Of a stretch of 64,000 nucleotides of DNA, positions 33,996 to 47,000 are shown one piece after another. Source of the DNA: Hypsibius dujardini (taxonomy: Eukaryota > Tardigrada > Eutardigrada > Parachela > Hypsibiidae); the NCBI GenBank assembly GCA_001579985.1, contig LRSR01014310.1, positions 1 to 64,000 on the forward strand. Direction: 5' to 3'. The first letter of the stretch is position 1, and each line of letters starts with the position of its first letter. The translations under genes were made by a program, and so were the position numbers. The notes beneath the pieces are model-generated. The model did not search any database. It was not told the origin of the DNA and saw only the letters and a list, made by a program, of their open reading frames with translations.

Positions 33996-34880
33996 TCGAT
34001 CCTTTATTGACGTAATGTGTGGAGTTGTATATTTTATTTATTTTGGTAACCGAATAAAATAAATCGTTTAAATTCATTTTGTTTGATTTGACGCAGTCCT
34101 GCACGATTCTTTTCATTTATTGATGAAGGAATACTAGTTAATAAATGTTGTCTTATTTTATGGTCCTTGAACACTTATTAGTAATATTGTTTAATACAGA
34201 TGTCAACGTTGTTTAATTCCAAAGCCGACCATTTAATCTATATGTTATATTTTTAACTGATATACTTTTCAAATATATATTTTAATGGTGATTGATAAAA
34301 AAATGTATATATAAGTAAGTCATCTATTTTCAATGAATGAAAGTAGAATTAATTATTTTATACTAATATTTCTTTACTATCAACTAAATATGCTAAACAT
34401 TTTGATGGACAATTTTAGTAATATTAATAATTTTAGTAGTAATAATATGCTATTTTGAGTGTTACTGAGTAACTGGATAAAACTATTCATCACCAAACTT
34501 GTAGAAACTTCAGTTTTTGTGAGTGTCTCAATTGTATTGAAAAAATTTCTCTCGAACCGATTGTCGTTCTCATCAGTTATAACATTAGAGCATTTTGCCC
34601 CAGATGACTCGGACTATTCAATTTCACTCTTCCTTTTTTTATTTGTCATATAAATCTTTATTAACTAACCCGTTTCGCTCAGTTTATTTCATTATTTATT
34701 TAATAATTGCAAAACGAATCAGTGGGTCAATTCCTTTTGAAATATAATCAAATGTAGAGCATGCCGAGGAATTTTAATTCGGTTTCGATTAAAACTTTGA
34801 ACCGAGAAAACAATCATAAAAGATAAAGAAATCTGCATCGGAAGTTTGTCCAATTAATCCGGAAAAAATTACAAAAGATT
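33996..34880. other. Subunit f intron 2 remnant, last exon absent
   Basis: 34,010-34,130 matches 52,490-52,620, and 34,490-34,630 matches 52,640-52,790; both lie within intron 2 of the subunit f copy at 52-53 kb. The last exon of this unit is missing: the sequence passes straight to the spacer before the B2 stop codon. No gene. Confidence 0.5.
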
Positions 34881-37800
34881 TTATGAAGTGCAGGATGAAC
34901 TGCCGTCAGGGCAAACACATTTCTTCTTATTTCCCAGGAGAGGCAGACAGATGAAAGGACATCCTCCGTTGGAAACCGCGCAAGCATTGCTCACTAAATA
35001 GAAAAAATTGCCGCCGTAATGTAAACTGAGTTAAATACATTAAATGGTTTAAATTAAACGCACATTTGGGGCACTCTTCTGGCACAAAAACAGTTCCGCG
35101 TAAGTCCCCACAGCGTCCGGCTGGAAGGGAATGTTGCTTCATTGTCGATCCACTTTTGGTGATACTATTTACAGTGCCACTGCAACAGAACACGGATCAA
35201 GGAAAGAGAATTCCAGAATTTGCTAGCAAAATTGAGTTACTTTGATGAAGAGGACGTCCAGTAAACGCGTCCCCCCGACAATGAGATGCCAAAAGAGAGT
35301 TTCCCCGCATTTCCTTGACTGGAAACAATTGGTTTGCCTCCCCCATTCAACGAAATGCATTCGATATTTCCAGTCTCTGCAAAAAATAATCGCACCAATA
35401 ATTAGCAGACATTTTATTTCAATCAATTCGATTAATTCACATTGTAAAAAATCATATGTCGCTTCAGTCTGACAAAGACAATGGAGTGTCACCGCGAACT
35501 ACGACATGACATCAGTTCATTATTGTCTGTTTCATTGACAGATGCGGACATAAAAGTATCAAAAGAGATGTTAAAGTGCACCACAAACATCTAAGTTCAT
35601 GATTCCATAGCCAAGTCAGCTTACTGTGGTCTGCCAAGTAAAGGTTGTTTGCTTCGTAATCCAAAGCCAGAGACATGGCGTCGACTCCACTGACCAAGAT
35701 TTTACGGTTACTTCCATCCATGGAGGCAGTCTCAATTGTTGAATCAGAATGTGACCAGTAGATTGAACTACAAATATATAAGTGATTAAGATGGCGGCAA
35801 AAAAATTTCCGACCTCAATCCGCTTTTAGATCTTTCCTCTGTTTCGGACGACATCAAAAAACTTTGCTGTCACACGAGGTGAATGGTTGTAAAATAATTT
35901 TTGGCGCGGCAACTTTTGCACCTGTTGCAGTTTGAATGGGAATCAATCGAAGAGCAAACACAATATTGTTATTGTTACATTTTTGGAATCACTGCATGAT
36001 TGCTATTTACTTTCGGGTGCACATAAGCAAGACTACAAGTGAAATTCAGTTTATTGAGGTGAGACTGAGATTTCTTTGAGATCCAGATTTTAGTTGAATA
36101 CCGGTGGAGATTGCATATGTCTGACAACTATCAAAGACGCATAAACTTCGCTTCACTCTGACAGAGTGAGAGTAATAATTTTATGCCCTAGGGTGAGTAC
36201 TCCGCCGTCCCTGCGCCGTATATTTGGACCGGTGTGTTACTCAGGGGGCGGTGTTTAGTTCTCCTTTAAGTGCGGGAGAGTACTGTATCTATTGACACAC
36301 TATAAATCCGTTGGCAAACCAAAGTAATTAGTGCCTGACAATTACTAGGTCAGTCGCTCAGTTAATTTACCCGCGGGAAGGATGCACAGCGAGCGCTGAA
36401 TATGTGTTGATTCCTGTATGTGAAATGATAGTTTTGTGTCCAGCCTCCAGGTGACTCATCTTTGCTACAACAATAGCTCCGCTTTGAACCCAAAACATGT
36501 TTCCGGACACGATGTCCACGGCCAATCCGCGATATACTCCAGCTAGAAATGAGAATCAAGGTTTGAATCAGAATCGCTCTCCAAAAAATGCCACCAAATG
36601 ACGCTAATTTTCATGACGTATTTTACCGTTTGTGACGACCAGATAATTGTCTGAGCCATCATACCGCGAGCGTCTAATTCCCGTTTCCAAAATTGTCCAG
36701 TAAAGATGATGGTTAACGCAATCCACTGAAACTGCTTGATTTCTTTCTCCGGAAATGCTTGAAAGTTGTTTCGTCTCGCCAACATTTTCGCTAGGCAGTT
36801 TCCAGAGCGAAGATCCCTGCGCAAACACCAGAAATCTTCCTCGATTTCTCCTAATATTTGCATCCCTTTCACCTGGTGTTTCCACTTTAAAAACATCCCT
36901 CAACGCTTTCTCCTCCGAAATATTAGTAAACTTCCTTCTTACTGAAGACTCTAGTAAGGTCAACCGATCAGTGGCTCGTGTGACACTTCCCGTCAGACCC
37001 AATAGACTGTCCGATAATGTAGCCATCTTTCCTTTCCAGGACGTCTCTGATCGGGAGATTGTGTCCGACACGCCTGTCAATCTTTGTCGCGTCAAAGATT
37101 CCGATTGAGTGAGGTTTCGTGTAAGACCGGCCAAACTGTCTGACAAGGTGGCCATCTTTCCTTTCCAGAACGTCTCTGATCGAGAGATTGTGTCGGACAT
37201 GTTTATCAGTCTTTGTCGCGTCAAGGAATCCGATTGAGCGAGGTTTCGTGTGAGACCAGCCAAACTGTCTGACAAGGTTGCCATCCTTTGGTTTCCCAAA
37301 GAAAGACTGCCGGACATGTCGTGGAACTTCGTTTGAAACCGCGATTCGGCTTGGGAAAAATTTCTCAAAAAACCCAAACGCATTTCCTTCAAGTTTGCCA
37401 GATTTGTGTTTCCCGTTGATTCGGAACGGGAAATGTTGCCAACAAGATCAGCAAATTTTAGTTTTGTTGATCCATCCAATTGAGAAAGGTTTCTTGTGAG
37501 AATTGACAGGGCGTCAGATAATTTTATGAGTTTTTGCTCGACCAGTGTCTCGGATCGGGAAAGATGTCCAGATACTTGGGAGAGCTGGTCAGAAATGTTT
37601 GCCAGTTTCCGTCCTCCGTTTGACTCGGAGCGTGAGAGGTTTGCAGATACTCCAGACAGAGTTCCAAATACATCTGCAATCTTACGTTATCATGATGAGT
37701 CCGATCGGTAAAAATTAGCGGATGATACTGCCAAAGGGTACAGAATCTTATTTTCTACCCCGATATGCCTAATGTGTTTTGCACGGATGGTGGACTAATA

Positions 37801-40726
37801 AAATAATTTGGGGGAAAAATCCCAAAATCTGCCAGACGTTTTGGTTTTGGTAATTTGCGAGTTTTAGAAATTCCGATAATGCAGCTTTGTACTGGCATTC
37901 GTCTCGGCGACTGATTACATAGTTACAGGAACAAAGTGACATAAAATATTTATCGTTACTCGCTTCTTTGTGAACGCGGCTAGTGAACCACAGTTTATGT
38001 CTCAACAATATTTTAATGGATCTAGATAATTTAAGGTTAAAAAATAAATTATGTTTTCTTATCTTTGGTTTTTTATACCTGAAATTTCAGTTTTGTGCAA
38101 AACAACATTTGTTTTTGTCCTAGAAAACCTAGTTTGGCTTAAATAAATTTTATTTGAATAAATTTTGTAAAAACGCTTACCAGGACATTACTTGGGATCG
38201 ACGGATGAAAATGATAATGATAAGGTAATTTATTCAAATGACAAATGATAAAGAATTAATGAAGAAATCGTTTTCTGAAATTCATTTGTTCATTTTGTTT
38301 ATTGTATACAAAATAAAATTCAAGATGATCAGGGATTCAAATCCCAGTCCATCCCCCTCTGTCTCAACTCTCGAGAAATTGTTTGTCAAACCTTGAATGG
38401 TGACTGAAAAGTTCGCCAACTGTCCATCGATTTTCAAACTGGCAGCTGATAGAACCAAAGCTTCAGATTCAGATAGATTTGTCTTAATCTCGCGCAACGT
38501 CTCCGAGATCCTTGAAATTTCACTCCGTGCAAAGGCATCTAAAAGACTGATCTGTTTGCCATATTGCACCTGTCCAGGCATCTCCCCTTCGTATGCAGAC
38601 GTTTTTGGTACGTTGATCGGTGTCTTCAGTTCCGACGTGGTTCGTGCCAATTTCATCTGGATATTCGCAATGACAGTTGTTGAAGTGGTGGCTCCTCGAA
38701 AGGCCGCCAGACTGATTTTTGTCATTTGAAACGGTTTGATGACGAATTTCTCCCCGTCCCACATGCTGAATTGACGGGCGTCCATCAACAAAGATCTCAA
38801 CCGAGATTGTTCTTCGTTGACAGACTTTAGGCCGGCTTGGGAAGTGTTCTTGTCTGGGCATACAATTCCCCAATTACCATTTGCTTTAAGGCTGCTCCAG
38901 ATGGTTCTCAAATCTTCAAAGAGGATGGCAGATTCGGAAGAAGCCGCTACCCGTGTAGTTAAAACAATTGCGCTGGATCTTTCTGAATCGGCGACCTGCG
39001 AACTGGTGCTGATCATCACTCGTTTTAGGGCATCCCGCAGATGTCGGTCATTTTTGTCGTAGATCTCGTTCATGATCTACACACATATGGGTAAGAACAT
39101 GTTGAATTTAGAGACATGACCGACAATGGGTCTCGCAAGAAGGGGGGGGGGTGTTTTCATAAAATAAGCACGCGTTTTGGAATGGCTCAACGCCTAATTT
39201 AATTTTGAGCGCTGTTGTTAACATAGTGCTGGAAGCTTCCTAAAGATATCTTGAGAATTCGAGTTGGACGAAAGTCTGTGGCGTAACTGACCTTTCGGGG
39301 GGGGGAGATTAAACCTGTTTTAATTAAAATCTTTGGGAGGTCTTTGGGATTGGGAAAGTGGAGGCAACAGGCATCTGTTATTTTGGTTAATTATCTTGCT
39401 AAATCTATTAAATTATTCACTTAATTCAACTAAGAGCTACTTTGTTCTGTTATTCTTTTTTTTCTTCTTTATTTTCTACTTTATTATTTATTTCTATTAT
39501 TCATTTTAGTTTTATCAAATCGGCCACTGGATAAGATTCCATTCCATAGAACATTATCCTTGAATTATGACAAAATGTTCAGCAGGAATTTTTCTTCCTA
39601 CTTTTGTTGTGATATCCGGTCGTGCATTTTTCGCCGTCCAAAAGACAGCGTCCCACATGTCATGAGTCAAATCGCTCGATCCGACCTTCTCCACCTCCAT
39701 TAGCTCTTCCAGATGGCTTACAACTTCATCAGAACTGATGAAAAAGTTTTCGTTTTGAATCTCCGTGGTGATGACGTTGTTTGACACAACCAGCTCCATC
39801 TTCTTCAGGTCAGCCACAGGCAGATAAATTTTTTCCTCGTTGGGAAACTTTCGCAGCATTTTGCCAAATAATTCGGAGCGTTGCATGTGCTGAAACTTGA
39901 TCTCGACGGAACGCTTTTCAGTGCGATGCGTTTGTAGACTGTAGAAGACTTCGAGACTCGATGTAAAAACTTTCGGATGATGGCGAATATTATCCGCAAC
40001 CTCGATGCATGTTTCGTTGGTAGAACAGGTGATTCGAAAGGCGAAAGTGGATGGCTGATTGGCATAGGAAGTCCATTCATTCGCAATATAGTACTTTTCA
40101 GAGCGCACTTTACTCTCGATTCTGATATCCTCAATCGGCAGCATTCGAATACTGTGTTTCGAGACGTTCCGTCCTAGTTCAGATGACACGGCAGTCTGAA
40201 TGGCTTTCCAGTACTCGGGATACCACATTTTCACTTCAAAAACGGTTTCAAATGTTTCCGTAAAGTAGTTGCGGTGGGTTGTCGTTGAATTCGGTTGCAG
40301 AATCAGTGCCGGAGAGCAGTAGAATCGTTCGGAGGAGCTGTCGCCTGAGCCTTCTTTTTTGTAGATAGAGACATGGAAATTGTCGTATTCCAACGAGATG
40401 AAAGCATTGGGAGACACCTCAATTGCTCCCCATCCTACAAGCAAAATACAGTGTTACTTTATTTGCCCTCAAAGGGAGCAAATTAAATATTTTAAACATA
40501 CCTTATAATAAAAAAAATTTATACAAAAAAATAAAGTATTTAAAATTCTGTGACTATTCAGCAAGTTAAAATAAATGTTTGCGTCAAGTCGTGAGCCATT
40601 TTGACTGAGCTTGCTCATACCCAGCGTTTCCGATTTGGTAACAGTTGGTGGAGCACCATGACCTCCTCCCGCAAGAAATAGGAAATACGTGAATTTCAAG
40701 ACAAAACAGGACACGAGTTGATCCAT
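34881..40726 (-). CDS. B2: secreted coiled-coil / YWTD-propeller / EGF protein, long stalk
   Basis: Nine exons: 40726-40621, 40434-39602, 39076-38392, 37673-36627, 36542-36371, 35767-35625, 35376-35241, 35179-35064, 34993-34881. The total is 3351 bases, 1116 residues, frame consistent. Signal peptide MDQLVSCFVLKFTYFLFLAG. Exon 2 (residues 36-313) is an unrecognised domain with YYIANEWTSYANQPST and DMWDAVFWTAKNARPDITTK. Exon 3 (313-541) begins IMNEIYDKNDRHLRDALKR and has MWDGEKFVIKPFQM. Exon 4 is a long coiled coil of 43-residue repeats (LSDSLAGLTRNL, SRSETSWKGKMAT) that ends in the first propeller blade (HHLYW). The tail exons match type A. Blade motif YWAD reads YLAD here. The exon 2 donor is AAAA/GTAGG. 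No transmembrane segment other than the signal peptide. Function unknown; the parts suggest an oligomeric stalked extracellular protein. Confidence 0.82.
37000..37290 (-). repeat. 129-base coding tandem repeats in the B2 stalk
   Basis: The string gccatctttcctttccag recurs exactly 129 bases apart (37,022 and 37,151), and the following text is nearly identical. The unit encodes 43 residues of heptad-like coiled coil. B4 has a single copy (near 56,872) and B3 has none, so the number changed after duplication. Confidence 0.75.
39110..39330. repeat. G-run relic in type B intron
   Basis: G homopolymers and the motif gtctgtggcgtaactgacc lie between exons 3 and 2 of B2. The motif recurs at the same place in B3 (48,105) and, decayed, in B4 (58,515). 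It is probably an old short element sharing the GGCGTAACGG end with the copy at 42.1 kb. Confidence 0.35.
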
Positions 40727-42094
40727 AGTTTCCTGCGTCTAAATCCCAAAAAGAGTTTTCACCAAAATAAATCACTCACAATGCTCGTTCGGAACCGTGA
40801 AAAAAGAAAAATAGAATTCTTGCCGCAAACTAGTTCCAATAAATACAGTAAGTGTTGGTTGGTTCAGCATGCAAGTTGAGATGCGCTTCTTGATTATGCT
40901 GTCGGAGAGTAAAATGGAACTGAAAATATAATCGTCACTTCCCGTTTAACGGAAGTGTCGTTCTACGTTGGTAGGCGAGGCAGAGAAGTCAAGTTAACTA
41001 ATCACAGCTAGAATCGTTTCCAAACAGCGGATGTGACATCCTTGTACAGTCCGTTCGGAAGAAGGCAAGGCAAACAACAGTGAAGTTACAATTCACTATC
41101 TACCTATCAACTCGACCTTCTTTTCCATCGATGAATAAAGGCTCGTCCATGGCTGGCCACCATTGCGGATGGGTAGCGACTTTGCTGTCAGCTAAAAGGG
41201 AAAGCAAAAAACACTTTTGTGATCGAAATTGAAACGGATCTGTACTCCTGAGACGTGGTACATAGTCTCAGATGACAACACAGTCAGCGACATCAGTTTA
41301 TTGTTTATGCATTGTTTCTTCTATCACACGCGCGGAATTAGTGGCCAAGCCATAAAACGGCCTGTAAGACGTTACCGCGATCGACAACATTTTTGGAAAG
41401 TAATGAAATTATTCGAAAATAAACGGTGGCTAGGCCAACCGATAGCTGCAGTCAGAAAAGAACAATACAAACTTTAATCACGATACAAGTAAAATTAAGT
41501 CCGGAGTGCTAAGGAAGCAACATCAGTTCCAACAGGAACTGAAACCGTTCTGCTGGCGAATGGCGGCAGTAGGATATTCCGTAATTTCTCCGGATTAATA
41601 TTGTGAAAGAAAAAAAAAGCAAAAAAAACAATGTGTATTAAGTTACAGGTTACACTATATTAAAAAAATTCGTGCTAATATGTATTCTAAAGACGTTTGA
41701 GGGACGCCCTTTTGAATTTCTAAAATTTCAATACGCGAAAGAATTGCATTTCATCGGAATTACGTGAAGTACTATGTTGTGCGTTTACGGTATTAATTAA
41801 AATATTAAATATATACTTTGTAATCAAAATGAGTGTTAAAATAAAATAAGGCAAATCGATTCAAATTCTTTTTTATGCAAACTCGCTCCACTGTTTTCTG
41901 CTTTTTGTTAATTGTAATTTTCGTACTATTAAAATTACAGTATTTGCTAACGTCATATTTTGGGTTTAGTCTAATTTCTAGTACGTTAAAATATCACGCC
42001 ATTACCAAACATATTATTAACAAAAGGTCCACTTCCTATCTAAAACAAAAACACTCGGCCGGACCGTTAAGTGTATTGTCAGGTGTGAATAGAG
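40727..42094. other. 5' flank of B2, no second gene seen
   Basis: 40,727-41,620 is homologous to the upstream regions of B1, B3 and B4, with the TATA-like site near 40,922-40,932. The rest is AT-rich and holds only unsupported short ORFs. Confidence 0.45.
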
Positions 42095-42370
42095 CAAAGG
42101 CATGCGCAGAGGCGTAACGGACTTTTCGGGGAGGGGCAGTTTAGCCGGGGGGCACTTCTTATTAATTAAAATTATAAACTGCCCCTCGGCAATGGCCCGA
42201 TTTAATTGGGGGTGGGGGCATTCGCCCAAATGCACAGTAGACTTTTCGTAGGGGGCACTTTTTCTTATGAATAAAAATTAAAAATCGCTCACGCCGAGAC
42301 GGACTGATATAATTAAGAGTAGCACTCGCCCTAGTGTCCCCTTACGGCTGTGGGCATGTCACATGTCTAA
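42095..42370. mobile_element. Short inverted-repeat element (GGCGTAACGG ends)
   Basis: The left side reads gcagaggcgtaacggac with a G-rich run; the right side (cccttacggctgtgggcatg) is its imperfect reverse complement. About 275 bases, non-coding. A partial copy lies at 14.6-14.7 kb. Confidence 0.4.
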
Positions 42371-42789
42371 GCGTTCACCTGCCCCTCAAAAACGTGGTCC
42401 GAGAAGACATACAGTTCAACTGACCGCTCCAGAAAATCAAATTTTCAAGTGTTGGCTTAGTTTGCATTGTTTGGTTAGCTTTTTGTATTTGTACCTCCAT
42501 CTCGTATGGATAGAGAGATGAGCAGACTTCGTTTGCTTGGGTTCGTTTGGATTGAGTGATAGATCATGTCTAGCTGAATTAAGAGCCTCAAAGAACTTGA
42601 ACACAATGTTCATGTTCCTGGTTCAGTAGCCTCCATGGCACATCTTCATATCATTCCTAGCTAATGGCGGCTGAGTTGTGATTTGGCTGTACATCCGGAG
42701 AAATTCCAGCTGGGTAGTGACCTGGTTATTCGGCCGTCCGGCCGAATAGCTTCAACCAAAATAAAATCCGTAGACCATTTTCATTCATT

Positions 42790-43070
42790 TTCTTATTTTC
42801 AGGCATTTTAATTTTGCTTCAGCCAATCAAATTAACTTTCAACCGAATTATTCATTTTGATTTTAATTTATCGCCACGTCCAGCTACGAATATGTTTAGA
42901 ATTATTTAAATTTTCAAACTGCTAATTTAATTAGACTGAAAAAATATAGCTCAGTGTGAGTTCATATTTTTTATATAGTTTTGTCATCCCTAGACACGAA
43001 TAATATCCATACAGACAAAAACTAAAAGTTTGTCATATTTCCTGCTCGATATTCACTTTCCACCCTATTA
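42790..43070. other. Duplicated NOL6 3' flank without NOL6
   Basis: Matches 16,180-16,480 and 62,510-62,660 plus 63,750-63,850, which lie just downstream of NOL6 ends. The NOL6 coding part itself is absent here. It is a scar of the segmental duplication. Confidence 0.5.
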
Positions 43071-43502
43071 TTCTGCTAACGCTAATTTGATTTAATTCAA
43101 CCAATTTAAAAAGTATATTCCTAAACTAAATTAAATTTCTACAATGTATGTATAACAAAATAGCTTTTGATTTATTTAATTCAATTCAGTTAATTTAATT
43201 TAAATTGTTTCTTTAATTTAAATTTTTAAAATATACATATATCTTTAAATTTATTTATATTTTTGCAATGTAAAACTATGGACGAAAATGATTATTTAAT
43301 TTGCTTTATTTCAAATAAATTAGTTTTAAAATTTCAGATTAATTTGAAGTCTGAATATTTATTTTTAAATTTCATTAAATAAATTAAACCATCTTCTTCA
43401 TTTTGATTGTTATTAATTATTTAATTGAAAGAATTCAAAGTACAGAAAAAAAGTTTCCTCTGCGGTATCATATCTGATTATATCAATTTTTTCTCCTTAC
43501 AG

Positions 43503-43647
43503 ACTACTGCGTTGGTTCCACGCGTACATGGCGGTGCGTTACGGGACCACTGCTCGGTTCGTACAGTTTGCGGTGGGGTTGTCTGCCATCTTCTACTGCA
43601 TCAACTACAACATCATTCGTCTGAATGGCCAAGGCAAATACCACTAA
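43503..43647 (+). pseudogene. ATP5MF: ATP synthase subunit f last exon, copy at 43.5 kb
   Basis: The acceptor (ttctccttacag) is kept and the DNA matches along the whole exon, ending AKYH then TAA. One G is missing in the tactggcgttgg start (tactgcgttgg), which shifts the frame. Orphan exon without exons 1-2. Confidence 0.7.
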
Positions 43648-44018
43648 TCAACCAATCAAGCGACGATGTTTGTTCTGCTTCTCTGCTCCTGTATTGTAAT
43701 GCCGTGTTTAGCGTGAGGGGAAGTCCTGTTTAAATGCCTACTATTCTCTTTGCAGGTAGAAAGAAGCAAACAACTTTTTGCGGCAGTTGTGGCTTCTTCT
43801 TAGTCGATCGCCGTTTCATTTATTGATGCTGCTCATTTCGTAATTGTACTTGGCGTGACACGTATCAAATCACTTCCGGGAAAGCCATTTTGGACCAGAA
43901 TAGATAAAAACTAAATTTCGTTAAAACTAAAAATTTTGACCAACAAAACGACCAAAAAAACATGAAGAAATCTACGACAAAGGTTGCTCAACAAATTGGG
44001 AAGAATTTGCGAAAGAGG

Positions 44019-47000
44019 TTATGAAGTGCAGGATGAATTGCCGTCAGGGCACACACATTTCTTGTTATTTCCCGGGAGAGGCAGACAGATGAAAGAACAT
44101 CCTCCGTTGGAAACAGCGCATGCATTGCTCACTAAAAGAAAAAGAAAAAGAAAAAACACAATGATGTAAATTGGGGAAAATACTTTGAATGGTTTAATTG
44201 AACGCACATATTGGGCACTGTTCTGGCACAAAAGCAATTCCAACCAAGGACCCACTCCCTTCGGTTGGAAGGGAATGTTGCTTCATTGCCGATCCACTTT
44301 TGGTGATACTATTCACGGTGTAGCTGCAACAGAACGCGGATTAAGGAAAGAAAATGTCAAGATTCGTTAGCAATATTGAGTTACGTTTCTCGGACGGACG
44401 TCCATGAATGGGTCAGTCGTAAATTTCTTCTGATTTTATTTATTTTACTGCAACAAAACGCGGATTAAGTAAAGACAATTCCAGGATTTTCGCTAACAAT
44501 ATTGAGTTACGTTAGTTGGTAGGACGTCCAGTAAACTCGTCCTCCTGACAATGAGATGCGCAAAGAGCGCTTCCCCGCACTTCCTTGAGCGGAGACAATT
44601 CGTTTGCCTCCTCCATTCAACGAAATGCACTCGATATTTCCAGTTTCTGCAGAAAATGATCAAACCAATAATTATCAGACATTTTGCTTCGGTAAATTTG
44701 ATTAGTTTACAATACAGCGGATTATATTTCGTTTTCCTCTGACAAAGAGTATGCAAATGTCACCGTCAACTATTACGGCCGGACATTACATCAGTCCATT
44801 GTTGTCTGTTGCATTGACAGATGCCGATATAAACGTTTCAAAAATGACGGTAAAGGCACGACAAATATCAACAGACGTTCAGTTGTAGATTATATTTCTA
44901 AAACCAAGTCAGATTACCATAGACTGCCCAGTAAAGGTCGTTTGCTTCGAAATCCAAAGCCAGAGAATTGGTATGGACTTCAGTGATCAAGACTTGACGA
45001 TTACTTCCATCCATGGAGGCAGTCTCAATTGTTGATGAAGAGTGTGACCAGTAGATTGAACTGCAAATGTATAAAAGTGATTGAAATGGCGGCCAAAAGT
45101 TCTTTATTGTAAATGGTTTTTCGGGCAAGACAGCAAGAAATTCATAGTAAACTCTTCATCGGTTCCTGTTACTGTGCATTACAATAACGAGATGTTTTAG
45201 CGGCGGTCCCAGAACTACAATGAATCTCTTGATGGTACTGTTATTTTTTCAATATTTCTGCATTCATTTGATGCGCAAAAATGAAAAACTGTTAGTTTTA
45301 AATTGAGATTTTTGAAGTTGAAATCATTTTACTGCCACAAAAATTTGTTTGTGCTTTTTTCATTTGAAAACCTGCCCCTCGCCCGCCGGGGAGGTGGAGG
45401 AAACAGTTTTTGCTACGATTTCTCATCCGGCCGATCTCAATCCGCTTTAGGTTTTTTCTTTTATTTGCACGGTACCAAAAAACATTTCGGTTATATGAAT
45501 GGATTGGTTGGAAGGTAATTTTTTTGCGGCAGTTTATTTACGTGTAGCAGTTTGGAAGGAAATAATTTGAAGAGCAAACAGAATATAATTTTTGTTACAT
45601 TCCTGAGGTCACTGCAAGATTGCTGCAAGTGAACTTCAACTTAATGATAAGAAAGTCAGATTTTTTCCATATCCAGATTTTAATCGAATACTGCTCGAGT
45701 TTAAATATGTTTGACAACTATCAAAAGACGCACAAATTTTAGAAGGCTAGATTAGCCGTTCTATTCTAACTACTTCAAGAGATAATTTTGTGCCCTAAGG
45801 CGTGAACAGCACCTTCGCCAAAACCGTATATTTGGACCGGCGTGTGACCGGGGGGGGGCGGGGCTTAGCTGTCCCTTAAGTCGAGAGAAAACTATACTGA
45901 TACACTAAACATCGCAATCCTAGACTACAAAAGCTATCGGTGCATGAACATGTTATTTTGGTAAACGCTCAAAAAATTAATTGAAAGTTTTAATGCATTT
46001 ATTATTGCAAAATTTAAAAATTGGTTGTTTTTGAAGGTTAATCGCTCTATTGACTTACCCGCGGGAAGGATGCACGGCAAGCGCTGAATGGTAGTTGATT
46101 TCTGCATGAGAAATAATAGTTTGGTGTCCAGCCTCCAGATGACTCATCTTTGCTACAAGAATGGCTCTGCCTTCAATCCAAAACAAGTTTCCAGATACAA
46201 AGTCTACGGCCAATCCGTAACGTAAGTCAGCTAGAAATAAAAATTAAGGCTACAATCAGCATTGCTGTCAAGAAATCGCTACCAAATGACGCTATTTGCT
46301 TTGGCGTATTTTACCTTTTGTAACGACCAGACGATTGTCTGAGCCATCATACCCAGAACGTCTAATTCCCGTTTGCTCAATTGTCCAGTAGAGATGATGG
46401 TTAACACAATCCACTGCAATTGCTACATTGTGCTCCCCGGAAACGTTTGAAAGTTCTTTCGTCTCCCCGATGTCTTCGCCAGACATTTTCCAGAGCGACG
46501 GTCCCTGCGCGAACACCAGAAATCCTCCACGGTTTCTCCCAGCATTAGAATCCCTTTCGTCTGCCGTTTCCACTTTAAAAACATCCATCAATGCTTTATC
46601 GTCCGAAATATTGGCAAACTTCCTTCTTGCTGAAAACTCCAGTAAGGTCAACCGCGATTCGGCTTGAGAAAAATTTCTTGCCAGGTCGGCAAATTGTTGT
46701 CGTGCCGTATCAGATCGCAAAAGATTACCAGATATTTCCGATAGCTGGTCTGAAATATATAAGAAATGCAAATAATTCGGGTAAAGGATCGCAATGGGAT
46801 TGGACACCCTGATACGTTTGAATATTTTTCACGTACTATTTACTGGGCTAATTAAGTAAATTTAAAAACATCCTAATCCGCTATTGACGCTTTTCGAGGC
46901 TCAACCAATCCTTGAATACATCGCAGTGCTTGCATTCGCTGCAGCAGCTGATCAAGTTATTATCGTTGCAGCAAAATTATCGCTACTCATTTCTTCGTGA

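Noticed and set aside
33931-34116. ORF on - strand joining NOL6 and subunit f intron sequence
   Set aside because: It spans a rearrangement junction; only the first part is NOL6.
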